A DNA stretch of 64,000 nt from Spartobacteria bacterium (GCA_947471565.1 CANIVT010000001.1:258612-322611), one strand, 5' to 3'. Counted from the first letter of the stretch, positions 20,514 to 28,689 are shown. Program-made: numbers and translations. Notes: generated by a model not told the origin, from the letters alone.

Positions 20514-20586
20514 GGCGGTGTAGTCCAATGGCAGAGACAGGCGACTTAAAATCGCTCCAGTGTGGGTTCGAGTCCCACCACCGCTA
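20514..20586 (+). tRNA. tRNA with UAA anticodon but a type I body
   Basis: The cloverleaf has acceptor GGCGGTG/CACCGCT (G1-U72), D stem GTCC/AGAC (one mismatch) with an AATGGCAG loop, anticodon stem GGCGA/TCGCT, loop CTTAAAA (anticodon TAA at 20547-20549), a five-base variable loop CCAGT, T arm GTGGG-TTCGAGT-CCCAC, and discriminator A. No CCA is encoded. The UAA anticodon decodes the Leu codon UUA, but bacterial tRNA-Leu normally has a long variable arm, which this lacks. The identity of the amino acid is therefore open. Confidence 0.75.
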
Positions 20587-20643
20587 CTTCTTATATCCGA
20601 TATTTTTCTTGCAAGATGACAGTGTTTAGATCAATCAAAGTCT

Positions 20644-20657
20644 AACCGTTAACGGTT
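20644..20657. promoter_or_regulatory. 14-bp perfect palindrome upstream of the LuxR-type regulator
   Basis: AACCGTTAACGGTT is a perfect dyad ending eight bases before the GTG start of the regulator at 20666. Its place just before the start codon suggests an operator, perhaps for autoregulation. This is inference from position only. Confidence 0.4.
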
Positions 20658-20665
20658 CCCCCACC

Positions 20666-21385
20666 GTGCGAAACTCCAAAATCAAAAAAACCGTTGCAAC
20701 CAAGTCCGTTGCAAAACCACGGCAGCGAATAGCGATTGTGGACTCTCAACCCACATGCCGTATCGGCCTCTCCCATTACATTAAAAAGCTCGGCCGCTGG
20801 GAGATTGCCTGGGCCAGTTCCACCGCCGAGGAGGCCATGGACAAGATGTCCAAGGAGCAACCCGACCTTCTGATTCTGGAAATCGAGCTGCACGGAAAAG
20901 ATGGCCTTGAGTTCATCAAGCACCTCCGCCCTCTTTATCCCGAGCTGCGCATCCTCGTCCATTCCTCCCACCATGAGGAATTCTACGCCGAGCGATGCAT
21001 TCGGGCAGGAGCCACGGGGTATTTCCACAAGATGGAGCCGATGGGGCGCTTTGAGAAAGCCGTCGAGACGGTTCTGGCCGGTGAACTCTTCCTCAATTCC
21101 CGGATCACGCGACAGGCGATCGAGACGTTGGCAGGACGCAACGCAAAGAACGGTTTCGATTCTTCCCACGTTCACGGTCTCACCGACCGCGAACTCGAGA
21201 TTCTCCAGCTCATCGCCAAGGGGCACTCCTGTCAGGATACAGCCGACAAGCTCCACATCAGCCCGCGTACGGTGCAAGTACACCGCAACAACATCCGTCT
21301 GAAGATCGGGCTCGATTCGGCACTCCAGCTCCACGCTTACGCCATGAGGTTCTGCCAGGATGAGGATTGCGGTCATTGCGGGTAG
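20666..21385 (+). CDS. Receiver-LuxR transcription regulator with Glu at the phosphorylation site
   Basis: This 239-residue NarL/FixJ-type protein has a receiver domain (residues 21-130) and a LuxR/GerE helix-turn-helix (about 171-226, GLTDRELEILQLIAKGHSCQDTADKLHISPRTVQVHRNNI). The usual phosphoacceptor Asp is Glu72 (LLILEIEL), and the acidic pair before it is Asp26-Ser27 instead of Asp-Asp. The switch Ser and Lys122 remain. It may therefore act constitutively or without phosphorylation (inference). The N terminus is basic (KIKKTVATKSVAKPRQR), and the C terminus ends in CQDEDCGHCG. GTG start. A perfect palindrome lies just upstream. It stands at the head of the polysaccharide island and is its likely regulator. 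Confidence 0.85.
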   Translation: MRNSKIKKTVATKSVAKPRQRIAIVDSQPTCRIGLSHYIKKLGRWEIAWASSTAEEAMDKMSKEQPDLLILEIELHGKDGLEFIKHLRPLYPELRILVHSSHHEEFYAERCIRAGATGYFHKMEPMGRFEKAVETVLAGELFLNSRITRQAIETLAGRNAKNGFDSSHVHGLTDRELEILQLIAKGHSCQDTADKLHISPRTVQVHRNNIRLKIGLDSALQLHAYAMRFCQDEDCGHCG

Positions 21386-21417
21386 TAAGCGTTCTGCTTA
21401 GGGCGGAATAAGCGTTC
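21386..21417. promoter_or_regulatory. Two TAAGCGTTC-containing small hairpins
   Basis: TAAGC-GTTCT-GCTTA (21386-21400) is a short hairpin right after the regulator stop, followed by a second TAAGCGTTC at 21409-21417 within CGGAATAAGCGTTCCG. The same TAAGC-RTTCT-GCTTA hairpin is at 28707-28721 and TAAGCGTTC is at 35118-35126. None has a strong T-run, so they could be operators or weak terminators. Confidence 0.35.
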
Positions 21418-21461
21418 CGACATCTACCGCGAAACATTCGTCAACCCGATGATGGTTGACG

Positions 21462-22031
21462 ATGAAGACCAGCCAACGACCCACTTATCGTTCCCGTCGA
21501 GTTATCCTCGACCATCAGGAGCAAGCAACCGGACTGTCCTCCGAGTCCGGATCCCTGTTCCGCAGAGAAATCAAGATCATCTGTCTCTACCCGACGGTCG
21601 AGGCAGGGAAACTCGCCCGCCAATGGGTCGAATCGGCTCTCGGCAACGCCTCGGCAGAGATCTTACCAAGGATCGAGTTCTTCAACTACACGGTCCTCGG
21701 ACTTGATGCCATCCGCTGGGATCATGCCATCGGAAGCCACGAACCGGACATCATCCTGATGCTGGGGGACGGCAATCACACGCTCGGAGGAGGGTTGAGA
21801 AACTCCCTCAGGGAATTGTTTGCTCACAGCGGCAACGGACGCAAACCGCTTGTCGTCTTCCGCGATCTGGAACCGGAACCGACCCTGAACACGCGCGTCC
21901 TCCTTGATTACGTTTCCGCCCTCTCCCAGCGCAACCACTGCGAGTTGAATGCCATCAACGGCAACGGCACGCCGATCAGCTGTTTTCGCCATCCCCGTCT
22001 CCTACTTACCGCCCGTCGTCGCCTCGAATAA
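21462..22031 (+). CDS. Unassigned protein between the regulator and the polysaccharide genes
   Basis: The 189-residue product has no signal peptide or membrane segment that I can see. The N-terminal 30 residues are basic (MKTSQRPTYRSRRVILDHQ). The middle carries alternating hydrophobic strands (REIKIICLYPTVEAGKLARQW, PDIILMLGDGNHTLGGGLR, KPLVVFRDLEPEPTL) that suggest an alpha/beta fold, possibly a degenerate receiver. It ends in an Arg-rich tail (HPRLLLTARRRLE). ATG 21462 is preferred over TTG 21456. It ends 22 bases before the epimerase start, so it may be cotranscribed with it. I recognise no family. Confidence 0.6.
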   Translation: MKTSQRPTYRSRRVILDHQEQATGLSSESGSLFRREIKIICLYPTVEAGKLARQWVESALGNASAEILPRIEFFNYTVLGLDAIRWDHAIGSHEPDIILMLGDGNHTLGGGLRNSLRELFAHSGNGRKPLVVFRDLEPEPTLNTRVLLDYVSALSQRNHCELNAINGNGTPISCFRHPRLLLTARRRLE

Positions 22032-22053
22032 CAAGAAATCCCATATCACGCCC

Positions 22054-23061
22054 ATGAACACCACCACGCCATCCCGAATCCTGATCACCGGAGGAGCCGG
22101 ATTCATCGGGTCGCATCTGGTCTCCATGCACTTGGAGCGTGGTGATCATGTCACGGTTGTCGATGATCTGAGCACCGGCGACAGGGAGCTTCTCCATGAC
22201 GGCGATCCGAATCGATTCCGCTTTGCGGAGGCTGACATCCTCGAATGGCCCGATCTGGAGAAGGAAGCGGGTCAAGCCGACAGGATCTATCATCTGGCGG
22301 CGGTGGTCGGCATGTTCCGGGTTCTTCGGGAACCGATCGCTGTGACTCGGGTGAACGTGATGGGGACCGAGCGTGTCCTTGAGGCCGCCACACGCTCGGG
22401 ACATCTCCCCGAGATCGTGATCGCCTCCAGTTCCTCGGTTTACAGCCATGCCCATACGGAGATACTCACCGAGGAAACCGAGTTGGTGTACTCCCCTGAG
22501 AAAGGAGGGCTCACCGGATACGCCCTGAGCAAACTCACCAACGAGATCCAGGCCTCGGCCTACCGGAGTGAGTACGGACTCCCGGTCACCATCCCCCGTT
22601 TCTTCAATGCGATCGGCCCAGGCCAATCCGGAACCTACGGGTTCGTCCTACCGCGCTTCATCTCCAGAGCCCTCGCGGGAAAACCCCTCGTTGTCTATGG
22701 CGACGGCAGCCAGACCCGGTCCTTCTGTGATGTCCGCGACACGGTTCGTGCCATCGACCTCCTTGCCTCCAATTCCGATGGATGGGGAATCCCGGTGAAT
22801 ATCGGCACCCCCCGGGAAATCTCGATCCTCGATCTGGCAAAGCTTGTGATCGAACGTACGGGCAGCTCCTCCGTCATCAAGTTCCAGAGCTTTGAGCAGG
22901 GATATGGAGGGAAGTTCTGGCAGGTACCGCAGCGCAAGCCCTCCCTGGAGCGCCTCCAGAACCTAACGGGCTTCCAACACGCATGGAGCCTCGAGCAAAG
23001 CATCGACGACCTGATTGCCAGGAACAGGAAGAGCAAACCGGGCAGTGAACGACTCCAATAA
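22054..23061 (+). CDS. NAD-dependent sugar-nucleotide epimerase/dehydratase (extended SDR)
   Basis: This 335-residue enzyme belongs to the GalE/WbpP-like short-chain dehydrogenases, which convert UDP-sugars, most often by 4-epimerisation. The NAD loop is TGGAGFIGSHLV (residues about 13-24), then VVDDLSTGDRELL, the catalytic Ser/Tyr pair (SSSSVY and GYALSKL with the YxxxK motif) and IPRFFNAIGPGQ. ATG at 22054 fits the N terminus. With the UDP-sugar dehydrogenase at 26885 it could make a UDP-uronic acid such as UDP-GalNAcA (inference from the pairing in Vi-type loci). The OM barrel gene begins two bases after its stop. Confidence 0.9.
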   Translation: MNTTTPSRILITGGAGFIGSHLVSMHLERGDHVTVVDDLSTGDRELLHDGDPNRFRFAEADILEWPDLEKEAGQADRIYHLAAVVGMFRVLREPIAVTRVNVMGTERVLEAATRSGHLPEIVIASSSSVYSHAHTEILTEETELVYSPEKGGLTGYALSKLTNEIQASAYRSEYGLPVTIPRFFNAIGPGQSGTYGFVLPRFISRALAGKPLVVYGDGSQTRSFCDVRDTVRAIDLLASNSDGWGIPVNIGTPREISILDLAKLVIERTGSSSVIKFQSFEQGYGGKFWQVPQRKPSLERLQNLTGFQHAWSLEQSIDDLIARNRKSKPGSERLQ

Positions 23062-23063
23062 CC

Positions 23064-24407
23064 ATGAACAAGACACCTCTTCTCATTCTCACCGCTGCAA
23101 TATCTCTTCTCTCGTTGCGTGCAGAGGGAAATCCGGGTTTTGCGGCACCCATCGGCACGGCAGAAGTGGATCCCGCTCCCCTCTCCCGTCTTCCAATCCC
23201 GCTCGAGTTGATCCCGCCGGATACAACTGAAAGCACTGAGAACGACCTCTCGTCTACCAATGCACTGACTGATCAGACCAAAACACTCACCCAAAGGGAC
23301 AAGGGGGAACTCTCGCTGGAACGTCAGGAAATCCTTTCGGCAAGGGAAGAACTGAGATCCGCCTTCCGCGAGAATCCCGGCGACGCTCCCCTGCGTGCGC
23401 GCTATGCGTGGTTTTTGTACTCCAACGGATTCCACGATCGGGAGTGCCTCTCCCTGTTGGAAGAGAGTCTGCGAAACGGTTCAACTGCTGATCCTGCGGG
23501 GGTCTTCAATGCCATCGTCGAGGTCCGTGCCGAACTCCGCATGCCAGCAAGCCCACTCCGCAACCCCGAGCCTGTTCCATCCCGGAAAAAGGCGATTGCA
23601 AAACACTCATCATCCGCGATGGGCGTGAAGAAACATTCCGACGGCAAGACCGTCGCGGAACCCATCGCTGAAGAGCGTTTCAAGCGCTGGATCGTCACTC
23701 CCTACTACTCCTACAGCGCCTTCAATCATGGCCGTCAGGCGTGGCAGGAGGAATATGCCCAGATTCTCTACCGGGTGAACAAACGCCTGATCCTGGGAGG
23801 CGAGGTTGACGTGATGGAGCGTCCACCCTCGGGAACCAATATCTACTACAGCGCCCTCTTCTCCTGGTACCTGCTCAAGACCCTCGAACTTCACGGTAAG
23901 ATCTCCATCTGTCCCGCCCCGACCTTTGCCGCGACCCAGATCTACTCCGGGGGCGCTGCGTGGCAGGCCCTTCCACGACTCGGCGTCCTTCTGGACTACC
24001 AGCACTACAACTTCCTCTGGGGGCCGATCGATCAGGTCAATCCCGGGCTTGTCTGGTCCTTTAATGACAAGAGCTGGCTGACCGTCCGCTACGTGCGCGG
24101 CTGGGCCTTTTACAACCTCGAGTACAACTACTACTCCGCCGCTCTGAACTTCGGCCTCCCGGGCAATAGACGCCTCTCCATGGCCTTTGCCTACGGTACG
24201 GATCCTGATGCCCAGATTGGTGCTGACGGCACGACCAATACGAACCTGAGTCCTGCCTATACCTATTCGCTGTTTTTAACACAACCCCTCACCCGCGACC
24301 TGAATCTCTTTGCGGGCATCCAGTACTGCTACCGACTCACCCAATACGGTGGCGGCGAACTCTACGAACAGATCACCCCGACACTTGGCTGTTCACTCCA
24401 ATTCTAA
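23064..24407 (+). CDS. YaiO-like outer-membrane beta-barrel protein
   Basis: A 447-residue secreted protein. It begins with a signal peptide (MNKTPLLILTAAISLLSLRAEG). Residues 85-165 look like an alpha-helical TPR-type segment (AREELRSAFRENPGDAPLRARYAWFLYSNGF). From about residue 210 to the end it is rich in alternating Tyr/Trp/Leu strands with Pro-Tyr turns, ending in Phe (TPTLGCSLQF), the sign of a C-terminal beta-barrel. This order matches YaiO-type outer-membrane proteins. It is probably the export pore or anchor for the polymer made by the glycosyltransferase downstream (inference). The HEAT protein starts five bases later. Confidence 0.8.
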   Translation: MNKTPLLILTAAISLLSLRAEGNPGFAAPIGTAEVDPAPLSRLPIPLELIPPDTTESTENDLSSTNALTDQTKTLTQRDKGELSLERQEILSAREELRSAFRENPGDAPLRARYAWFLYSNGFHDRECLSLLEESLRNGSTADPAGVFNAIVEVRAELRMPASPLRNPEPVPSRKKAIAKHSSSAMGVKKHSDGKTVAEPIAEERFKRWIVTPYYSYSAFNHGRQAWQEEYAQILYRVNKRLILGGEVDVMERPPSGTNIYYSALFSWYLLKTLELHGKISICPAPTFAATQIYSGGAAWQALPRLGVLLDYQHYNFLWGPIDQVNPGLVWSFNDKSWLTVRYVRGWAFYNLEYNYYSAALNFGLPGNRRLSMAFAYGTDPDAQIGADGTTNTNLSPAYTYSLFLTQPLTRDLNLFAGIQYCYRLTQYGGGELYEQITPTLGCSLQF

Positions 24408-24411
24408 TCCC

Positions 24412-25482
24412 ATGCACCTCCTCGAACTCGTTCAGATCACCGCGATCACCTTCAGCGTCTTGAGCATCTTCCTCCTGGCGGGAGTCGTGATCATTCGCGC
24501 CGACTACTCGCGCCGGATTGCCGAGCAGACGGAATTTCGTAAATCCGCTCTTCCTCACCTCTGTGCCTACCTTGGGGGACAGGAAGGGCGCGAAGCCGTG
24601 CTCGGCATTTTCGGCCGGAGGCGCTTCCCGGCACTCGACTTGCTGATGGAGCAATCCGAGCAGATGGATCCCGAGGCCCGGAAAAAACTTGCCCCACTCT
24701 ACACAGGACTCTCCTACACGCAGGGAATCCTCCGTGATCTGGAGAGTCGGCACTGGCCGCAACGCCTCAGGGCTGCCGAGAGGCTCGGCTACCTCGGGGA
24801 GGAATCCACCATCCCCCCGCTGATGAGGGCTCTGGATGACGATATCCTTGATGTAAGGCTAGCCGCTGCACTCTCTCTGGCACGCCTAGGATGCGGCGGC
24901 GCCGTGATCCCGATCATTCGCTCACTCGACCTGCCAGGCGAAATCTCCCAGAGACGCATCGCGGAGATCCTTGCCGTTCTGGGAGATCAGGCTGAGGAAC
25001 CCCTTCTCAAGATCCTCAAGGACCGCAGTCTCGGTCCCGGAGCACTATCGATCGCGATCAGAGCCTCAGCACTGCTGAACCTGCGCAAGGCGGCTCCCAC
25101 GATAGAAACCCTGCTCGATCACACAGACGAGAACGTCCGGATCAATGCAGTCCGAGCCCTCGGATCGCTGGGAGAACCCTCCTGTATTCCCAAACTCACC
25201 GCCCTAGGGGAGGATTCCTCATGGGGTGTCCGCAGCACTGTCATGGATGCCCTTGGGAGGCTGAATGACCATTCCTCGATTCCGCTCCTGACCGAGTCAC
25301 TGGGAGATCCCGAATGGTGGGTGCGCTATCGAGCAGGCGTCTCGCTTCACAGGCTTGGCAGTGAGGGTATCGACGCCCTGAGAAAGGCTTCCACCGCTCA
25401 TGTCGACGCTTATGGCCGCGACATGAGCCGTCAGATTCTTCAGCAGAACGGTAACCTGAATACCCCGGAGGCACTCTCATGA
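24412..25482 (+). CDS. Membrane-anchored HEAT-repeat protein
   Basis: The 356 residues start with one membrane helix (LVQITAITFSVLSIFLLAGVVII, about residues 5-27). From about residue 100 to the end there are six or so HEAT/PBS-lyase-type repeats, each about 31 residues (for example LGYLGEESTIPPLMRALDDD and ALGSLGEPSCIPKLTALGED). HEAT arrays are protein-binding scaffolds. It ends with ATGA overlapping the glycosyltransferase start, so the two are coupled and probably work in one complex. In comparable loci a HEAT protein stands beside a family 2 transferase. It could be a tether or regulator of synthase activity (inference). Confidence 0.85.
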   Translation: MHLLELVQITAITFSVLSIFLLAGVVIIRADYSRRIAEQTEFRKSALPHLCAYLGGQEGREAVLGIFGRRRFPALDLLMEQSEQMDPEARKKLAPLYTGLSYTQGILRDLESRHWPQRLRAAERLGYLGEESTIPPLMRALDDDILDVRLAAALSLARLGCGGAVIPIIRSLDLPGEISQRRIAEILAVLGDQAEEPLLKILKDRSLGPGALSIAIRASALLNLRKAAPTIETLLDHTDENVRINAVRALGSLGEPSCIPKLTALGEDSSWGVRSTVMDALGRLNDHSSIPLLTESLGDPEWWVRYRAGVSLHRLGSEGIDALRKASTAHVDAYGRDMSRQILQQNGNLNTPEALS

Positions 25483-26888
25483 ACACAATCCGCATCCTGA
25501 TTTGGCTGATCCTCGCCTACTATCTGCTCCTGCACTTCGTCTATCTGGTGCTCATGGCCCTGGGCGCCCTGCAGACGAGACGCTATCGCAAGGGAATCAG
25601 CTTCACGGAGTTCCAGCGCATTGGGGAATCGAACCTGACCATGCCGGTCTCGCTGATCATCCCCTGCTACAACGAGGCGCCGATCATCGGCACCACCATT
25701 CGTAACCTTCTCCGACTCCACTATCCGCAGTTCGAGATCATCGTTGTCAGCGATGGATCCACCGACGGAACCATAGGAGTCCTGTCCGAGAGCTTTGGTC
25801 TGCGCAGGGTCGAGCGGTCGGGCAGAAGAATTCTCCCCTCATCTGAGATTATCGCGGTCCATGAGTCGGAAAAATTCCCGAACCTCGTTGTCGTGGAAAA
25901 AACCAACGGACGCAGGGCCGACGCGATCAATGCCGGGGTAGCCCTCGCCCGCTACCCCCTTCTTTGTGTGATCGACGCGGACTGCCTGCTTGAGCCCGAG
26001 ACGCTGATCCGACTTGCCCGCCCCTTCCTCAGAGATAGCCGGACGGCCGCCGTGGCGGGGGTCGTGCGACCCTCCAACGGGCTCGTGCTTGAGAAGGGCG
26101 AGATTACCGATCGACGCATTCCCCGCACGATCCTCGGGATCAATCAGGAGATTGAGTATGCACGCTCCTTCCAGTGGGCCCGCATCGGACTCTCTCGGCT
26201 TCGCAGCATGCTCTGCATCTCGGGAGCCCTGATCCTGATTCGCAAGAGCCTCTTCCTCGAAGTTGGAGGCCCCTGGCCCGATGCCATCACCGATGACATC
26301 GAGTTCACGATGCGACTCAACCGCAAGATCCATGACCACCGCAACCGCCGCAACGAGCGCCTGGTCTTCGCCCCAGATGCCGTGTGCTACACGGAAGTGC
26401 CGGAAACCGCGCGGCTTTACGCCTCCCAGCGCAATCGCTGGCAGCGCGGCACCCTCCAGGCAATCTGGAGGAACCGAGGCATGATTCTCAATCCCCGCTA
26501 TGGCCTGACCGGCCTTTTCGGAATGCCCTTCTTCCTGATCTTCGAGGGATTGGCGGCGATCGTCGAACTCTCAGCCTGGATTCTGATGGTCGTCTCCCTG
26601 GTTCTCGGGATTGCCTCGGGAGCGGAGATCCTCTGGATGATCTTCCTGGCCTACATCCTGGGTGTCTTTCTCTCCCTATGTGCTGTCCTGATGACGGAGA
26701 CAAGCCTGCTGAGGAGCGCCACGTGGGGTGATTTCTGGCGCATGATTGTCGCCCTCCTGATCGACAACCTCGGCATCCATCAGTTTCACCTCATCTGCCG
26801 GGTCATTGGCACCATCCAATATCTCTTCGGAAGAAGGGACCTTGGAATGGCCATGACTCGCAAAGAATACACCCCACTCACTGCATGA
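25479..26888 (+). CDS. Family 2 glycosyltransferase, processive polysaccharide synthase type
   Basis: This 469-residue inner-membrane enzyme probably polymerises a surface polysaccharide. One or two membrane helices open the protein (residues 3-30). The catalytic domain has PCYNEA, SDGSTDG (near 91), the DAD metal site (IDADCLLEP) and the QxxRW motif as QRNRWQRG, the mark of processive enzymes such as PgaC, hyaluronan synthase and YaiP. Four or five further helices occupy residues 345-440. No PilZ domain is fused. It overlaps both the HEAT gene and the dehydrogenase by four bases, so the three are translationally coupled. Confidence 0.9.
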   Translation: MNTIRILIWLILAYYLLLHFVYLVLMALGALQTRRYRKGISFTEFQRIGESNLTMPVSLIIPCYNEAPIIGTTIRNLLRLHYPQFEIIVVSDGSTDGTIGVLSESFGLRRVERSGRRILPSSEIIAVHESEKFPNLVVVEKTNGRRADAINAGVALARYPLLCVIDADCLLEPETLIRLARPFLRDSRTAAVAGVVRPSNGLVLEKGEITDRRIPRTILGINQEIEYARSFQWARIGLSRLRSMLCISGALILIRKSLFLEVGGPWPDAITDDIEFTMRLNRKIHDHRNRRNERLVFAPDAVCYTEVPETARLYASQRNRWQRGTLQAIWRNRGMILNPRYGLTGLFGMPFFLIFEGLAAIVELSAWILMVVSLVLGIASGAEILWMIFLAYILGVFLSLCAVLMTETSLLRSATWGDFWRMIVALLIDNLGIHQFHLICRVIGTIQYLFGRRDLGMAMTRKEYTPLTA

Positions 26889-28195
26889 GCACACAAACCA
26901 CCACTGCATTCCACTACGACGTCGCTGTCCTCGGCCTAGGCTATGTCGGCATTCCCCTGGCCGTCGGATTTGCCGAAGGAGGGTGCCGCACCCTCGGCTT
27001 TGATGTGGATACCGAGAGAGTCGCCTCTCTCCGGTCGGGAATCTCCCCCCTGACCACGGTCCCCTCCGAGAGAATCACCCCACTGGCTGCCCAGGGCCTT
27101 CTTTCCTTCACCACAGAGAAGGATGAACTCTCCCGGAGCGCTGCGATCATTATCTGCGTCCCGACTCCGCTCCGGACGCATCTCGATCCGGACATCGGCT
27201 TCATCCTCGATGCAGGGCGCGAAATAGCCCCCTACCTTCGACCCGGGATGCTCGTCTCACTGGAGTCGAGCACCTATCCCGGCACCACGCGGCAGGATCT
27301 GTGCAAAGTCCTCGAGGAGGGATCCGGACTCAAAGCCGGGATCGACTTCTGCCTCGCCTTCTCTCCGGAGCGGGAGGATCCCGGTAATCCCAAGAGCCTG
27401 CTCAGCGAGATGCCCAAGGTCGTTGGCGGCCTCACCCCGGAATGCCTCGCTCGTGCCGTGGCACTCTACTCCATGGCTGTCAAAAAGGTCGTTCCGGTCA
27501 GCACCTGCGACACCGCCGAGGCTGTGAAACTGACTGAGAACATCTTCCGCTTCATTAACATCGCCCTCGTTAATGAGCTGAAGCGCATCTACACCGCCAT
27601 GGGCATCGATATCTGGGAGGTGATCGATGCCGCCAAGACCAAGCCCTTTGGCTTCATGCCCTTCTATCCCGGCGTCGGCGTCGGCGGACACTGCATCCCT
27701 ATTGATCCGTACTACCTCACCTGGAAGGCTCGGGAATACAACATCGACACCCGCTTTATCCAACTGGCCGGACAGATCAACCGAGGCATGCCCTACTTCG
27801 CGGTAAGTCGCCTCGTTGATGCGTTGAACACCCAGGGGAAGTCCGCCCAAGGGAGCCGTATCCTCATTCTCGGCGTCGCCTACAAGCCCGACATCCCCGA
27901 TGACCGGGAGTCCCCCTCCTACGAGGTGATGGATCTCCTGCGTGATAAGGGAGCCGTGATCGACTACCATGACCCGAATATCCCGGAGATCACGGCCCAT
28001 GGCGGCGGACGCGAATGGGCGGGGAAAACATCCGTCGCCCTGAATGCCGAAATGCTCGCGGAGTATGACGCGGCGATCATCTGCACCCCTCATCACGGGG
28101 TGGATTACAGCCTCCTTGCCGAGTATCTTCCTCTGGTCGTCGACGCCTGCAATATCGTACCAAAAGATGGCAAAGCCCGTGTCATCCCTGCCTAA
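26885..28195 (+). CDS. Nucleotide-sugar dehydrogenase (UDP-N-acetylhexosamine or UDP-glucose 6-dehydrogenase)
   Basis: The enzyme oxidises the C6 hydroxyl of a UDP-sugar to a carboxylate with two NAD. The 436 residues begin with the NAD fold VAVLGLGYVGIPLAVGFAEGG (about 13-33). The catalytic Cys270 is in GVGVGGHCIPIDPYYLTWKA, and the C-terminal UDP-binding domain shows GVAYKPDIPDDRESP. The NxxxxxxEPH-type sequence of UDP-glucose dehydrogenases differs here, which leans toward the WecC/WbpO/TviB branch. That would supply a UDP-HexNAcA precursor. Substrate remains to be shown. It is the last gene of the coupled series from 22054. Confidence 0.9.
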   Translation: MSTQTTTAFHYDVAVLGLGYVGIPLAVGFAEGGCRTLGFDVDTERVASLRSGISPLTTVPSERITPLAAQGLLSFTTEKDELSRSAAIIICVPTPLRTHLDPDIGFILDAGREIAPYLRPGMLVSLESSTYPGTTRQDLCKVLEEGSGLKAGIDFCLAFSPEREDPGNPKSLLSEMPKVVGGLTPECLARAVALYSMAVKKVVPVSTCDTAEAVKLTENIFRFINIALVNELKRIYTAMGIDIWEVIDAAKTKPFGFMPFYPGVGVGGHCIPIDPYYLTWKAREYNIDTRFIQLAGQINRGMPYFAVSRLVDALNTQGKSAQGSRILILGVAYKPDIPDDRESPSYEVMDLLRDKGAVIDYHDPNIPEITAHGGGREWAGKTSVALNAEMLAEYDAAIICTPHHGVDYSLLAEYLPLVVDACNIVPKDGKARVIPA

Positions 28196-28220
28196 GAAAA
28201 CTTTGTTCGAAAAAATTATT

Positions 28221-28250
28221 CGCGCAGAGGCGCAGAGGCGCGGAGGTTCC
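28221..28250. repeat. Left arm of GCAGAGGCGC inverted repeat around the GxxExxY gene
   Basis: GCAGAGGCGCAGAGGCGC (28224-28241) is an exact inverted match to 28664-28681. Together they bracket one 127-codon gene. Solo relatives are at 2329-2350 and 53204-53231. Confidence 0.75.
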
Positions 28251-28257
28251 CTATGGA

Positions 28258-28641
28258 ATGAACGAAAATGACATCGGAACACTAGTGATTGAAACAGCGA
28301 TCACCATTCATCGGGAGCTTGGCCCAGGGCTGCTCGAGACTGTTTATGAAGTCATTCTGGCCCGTGAGTTAACCAATCTTGGTTTCGAGGTAAAAAGGCA
28401 GATTCCGGTACCGATTGTTTACAAGGGAATCTCTTTTGACGAAGGATTCCGTGCCGACATCATCGTGAATCAAAAAGTTCTCATTGAACTTAAGTCCGTG
28501 GAAAGAATCTCTCCAGCACACAAGAAGCAGGTGCAGACGTATTTTAAACTTACCCGCCTAAAGCTCGGATACCTCCTCAATTTCGGGCAGGATGTTCTTA
28601 AGAGTGGCATCACCCGATGCGTGAATAGACTAGAAGAATAA
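28258..28641 (+). CDS. GxxExxY protein (PD-(D/E)XK nuclease-like fold, PF13366)
   Basis: A 127-residue protein with the family name motif at Gly24-x-x-Glu27-x-x-Tyr30 (ELGPGLLETVYE). The nuclease-like core has Asp67 (FRADIIV), Glu77 and Lys79 (VLIELKS), in the spacing of PD-(D/E)XK enzymes. The fold is assigned from family knowledge; its role is unknown, and no activity is established that I can cite. It starts with ATG eight bases after a GC-rich repeat arm and stands alone between the polysaccharide and cyclic-di-GMP genes. The repeats on both sides point to a mobile cassette (inference). Confidence 0.85.
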   Translation: MNENDIGTLVIETAITIHRELGPGLLETVYEVILARELTNLGFEVKRQIPVPIVYKGISFDEGFRADIIVNQKVLIELKSVERISPAHKKQVQTYFKLTRLKLGYLLNFGQDVLKSGITRCVNRLEE

Positions 28642-28659
28642 ACCCCTCCTGCTGCTTTT

Positions 28660-28689
28660 CTCAGCGCCTCTGCGCCTCTGCGGGAAAAT
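28660..28689. repeat. Right arm of GCAGAGGCGC inverted repeat around the GxxExxY gene
   Basis: GCGCCTCTGCGCCTCTGC (28664-28681) is the perfect reverse complement of the left arm at 28224-28241. The bracketed unit is 458 bases long. Confidence 0.75.

Noticed and set aside
21949-22053. N-terminal extension of the epimerase
   Set aside because: The extra codons overlap the upstream gene and lack the Rossmann motif. Homology begins at MNTTTPSRILITGG at 22054.
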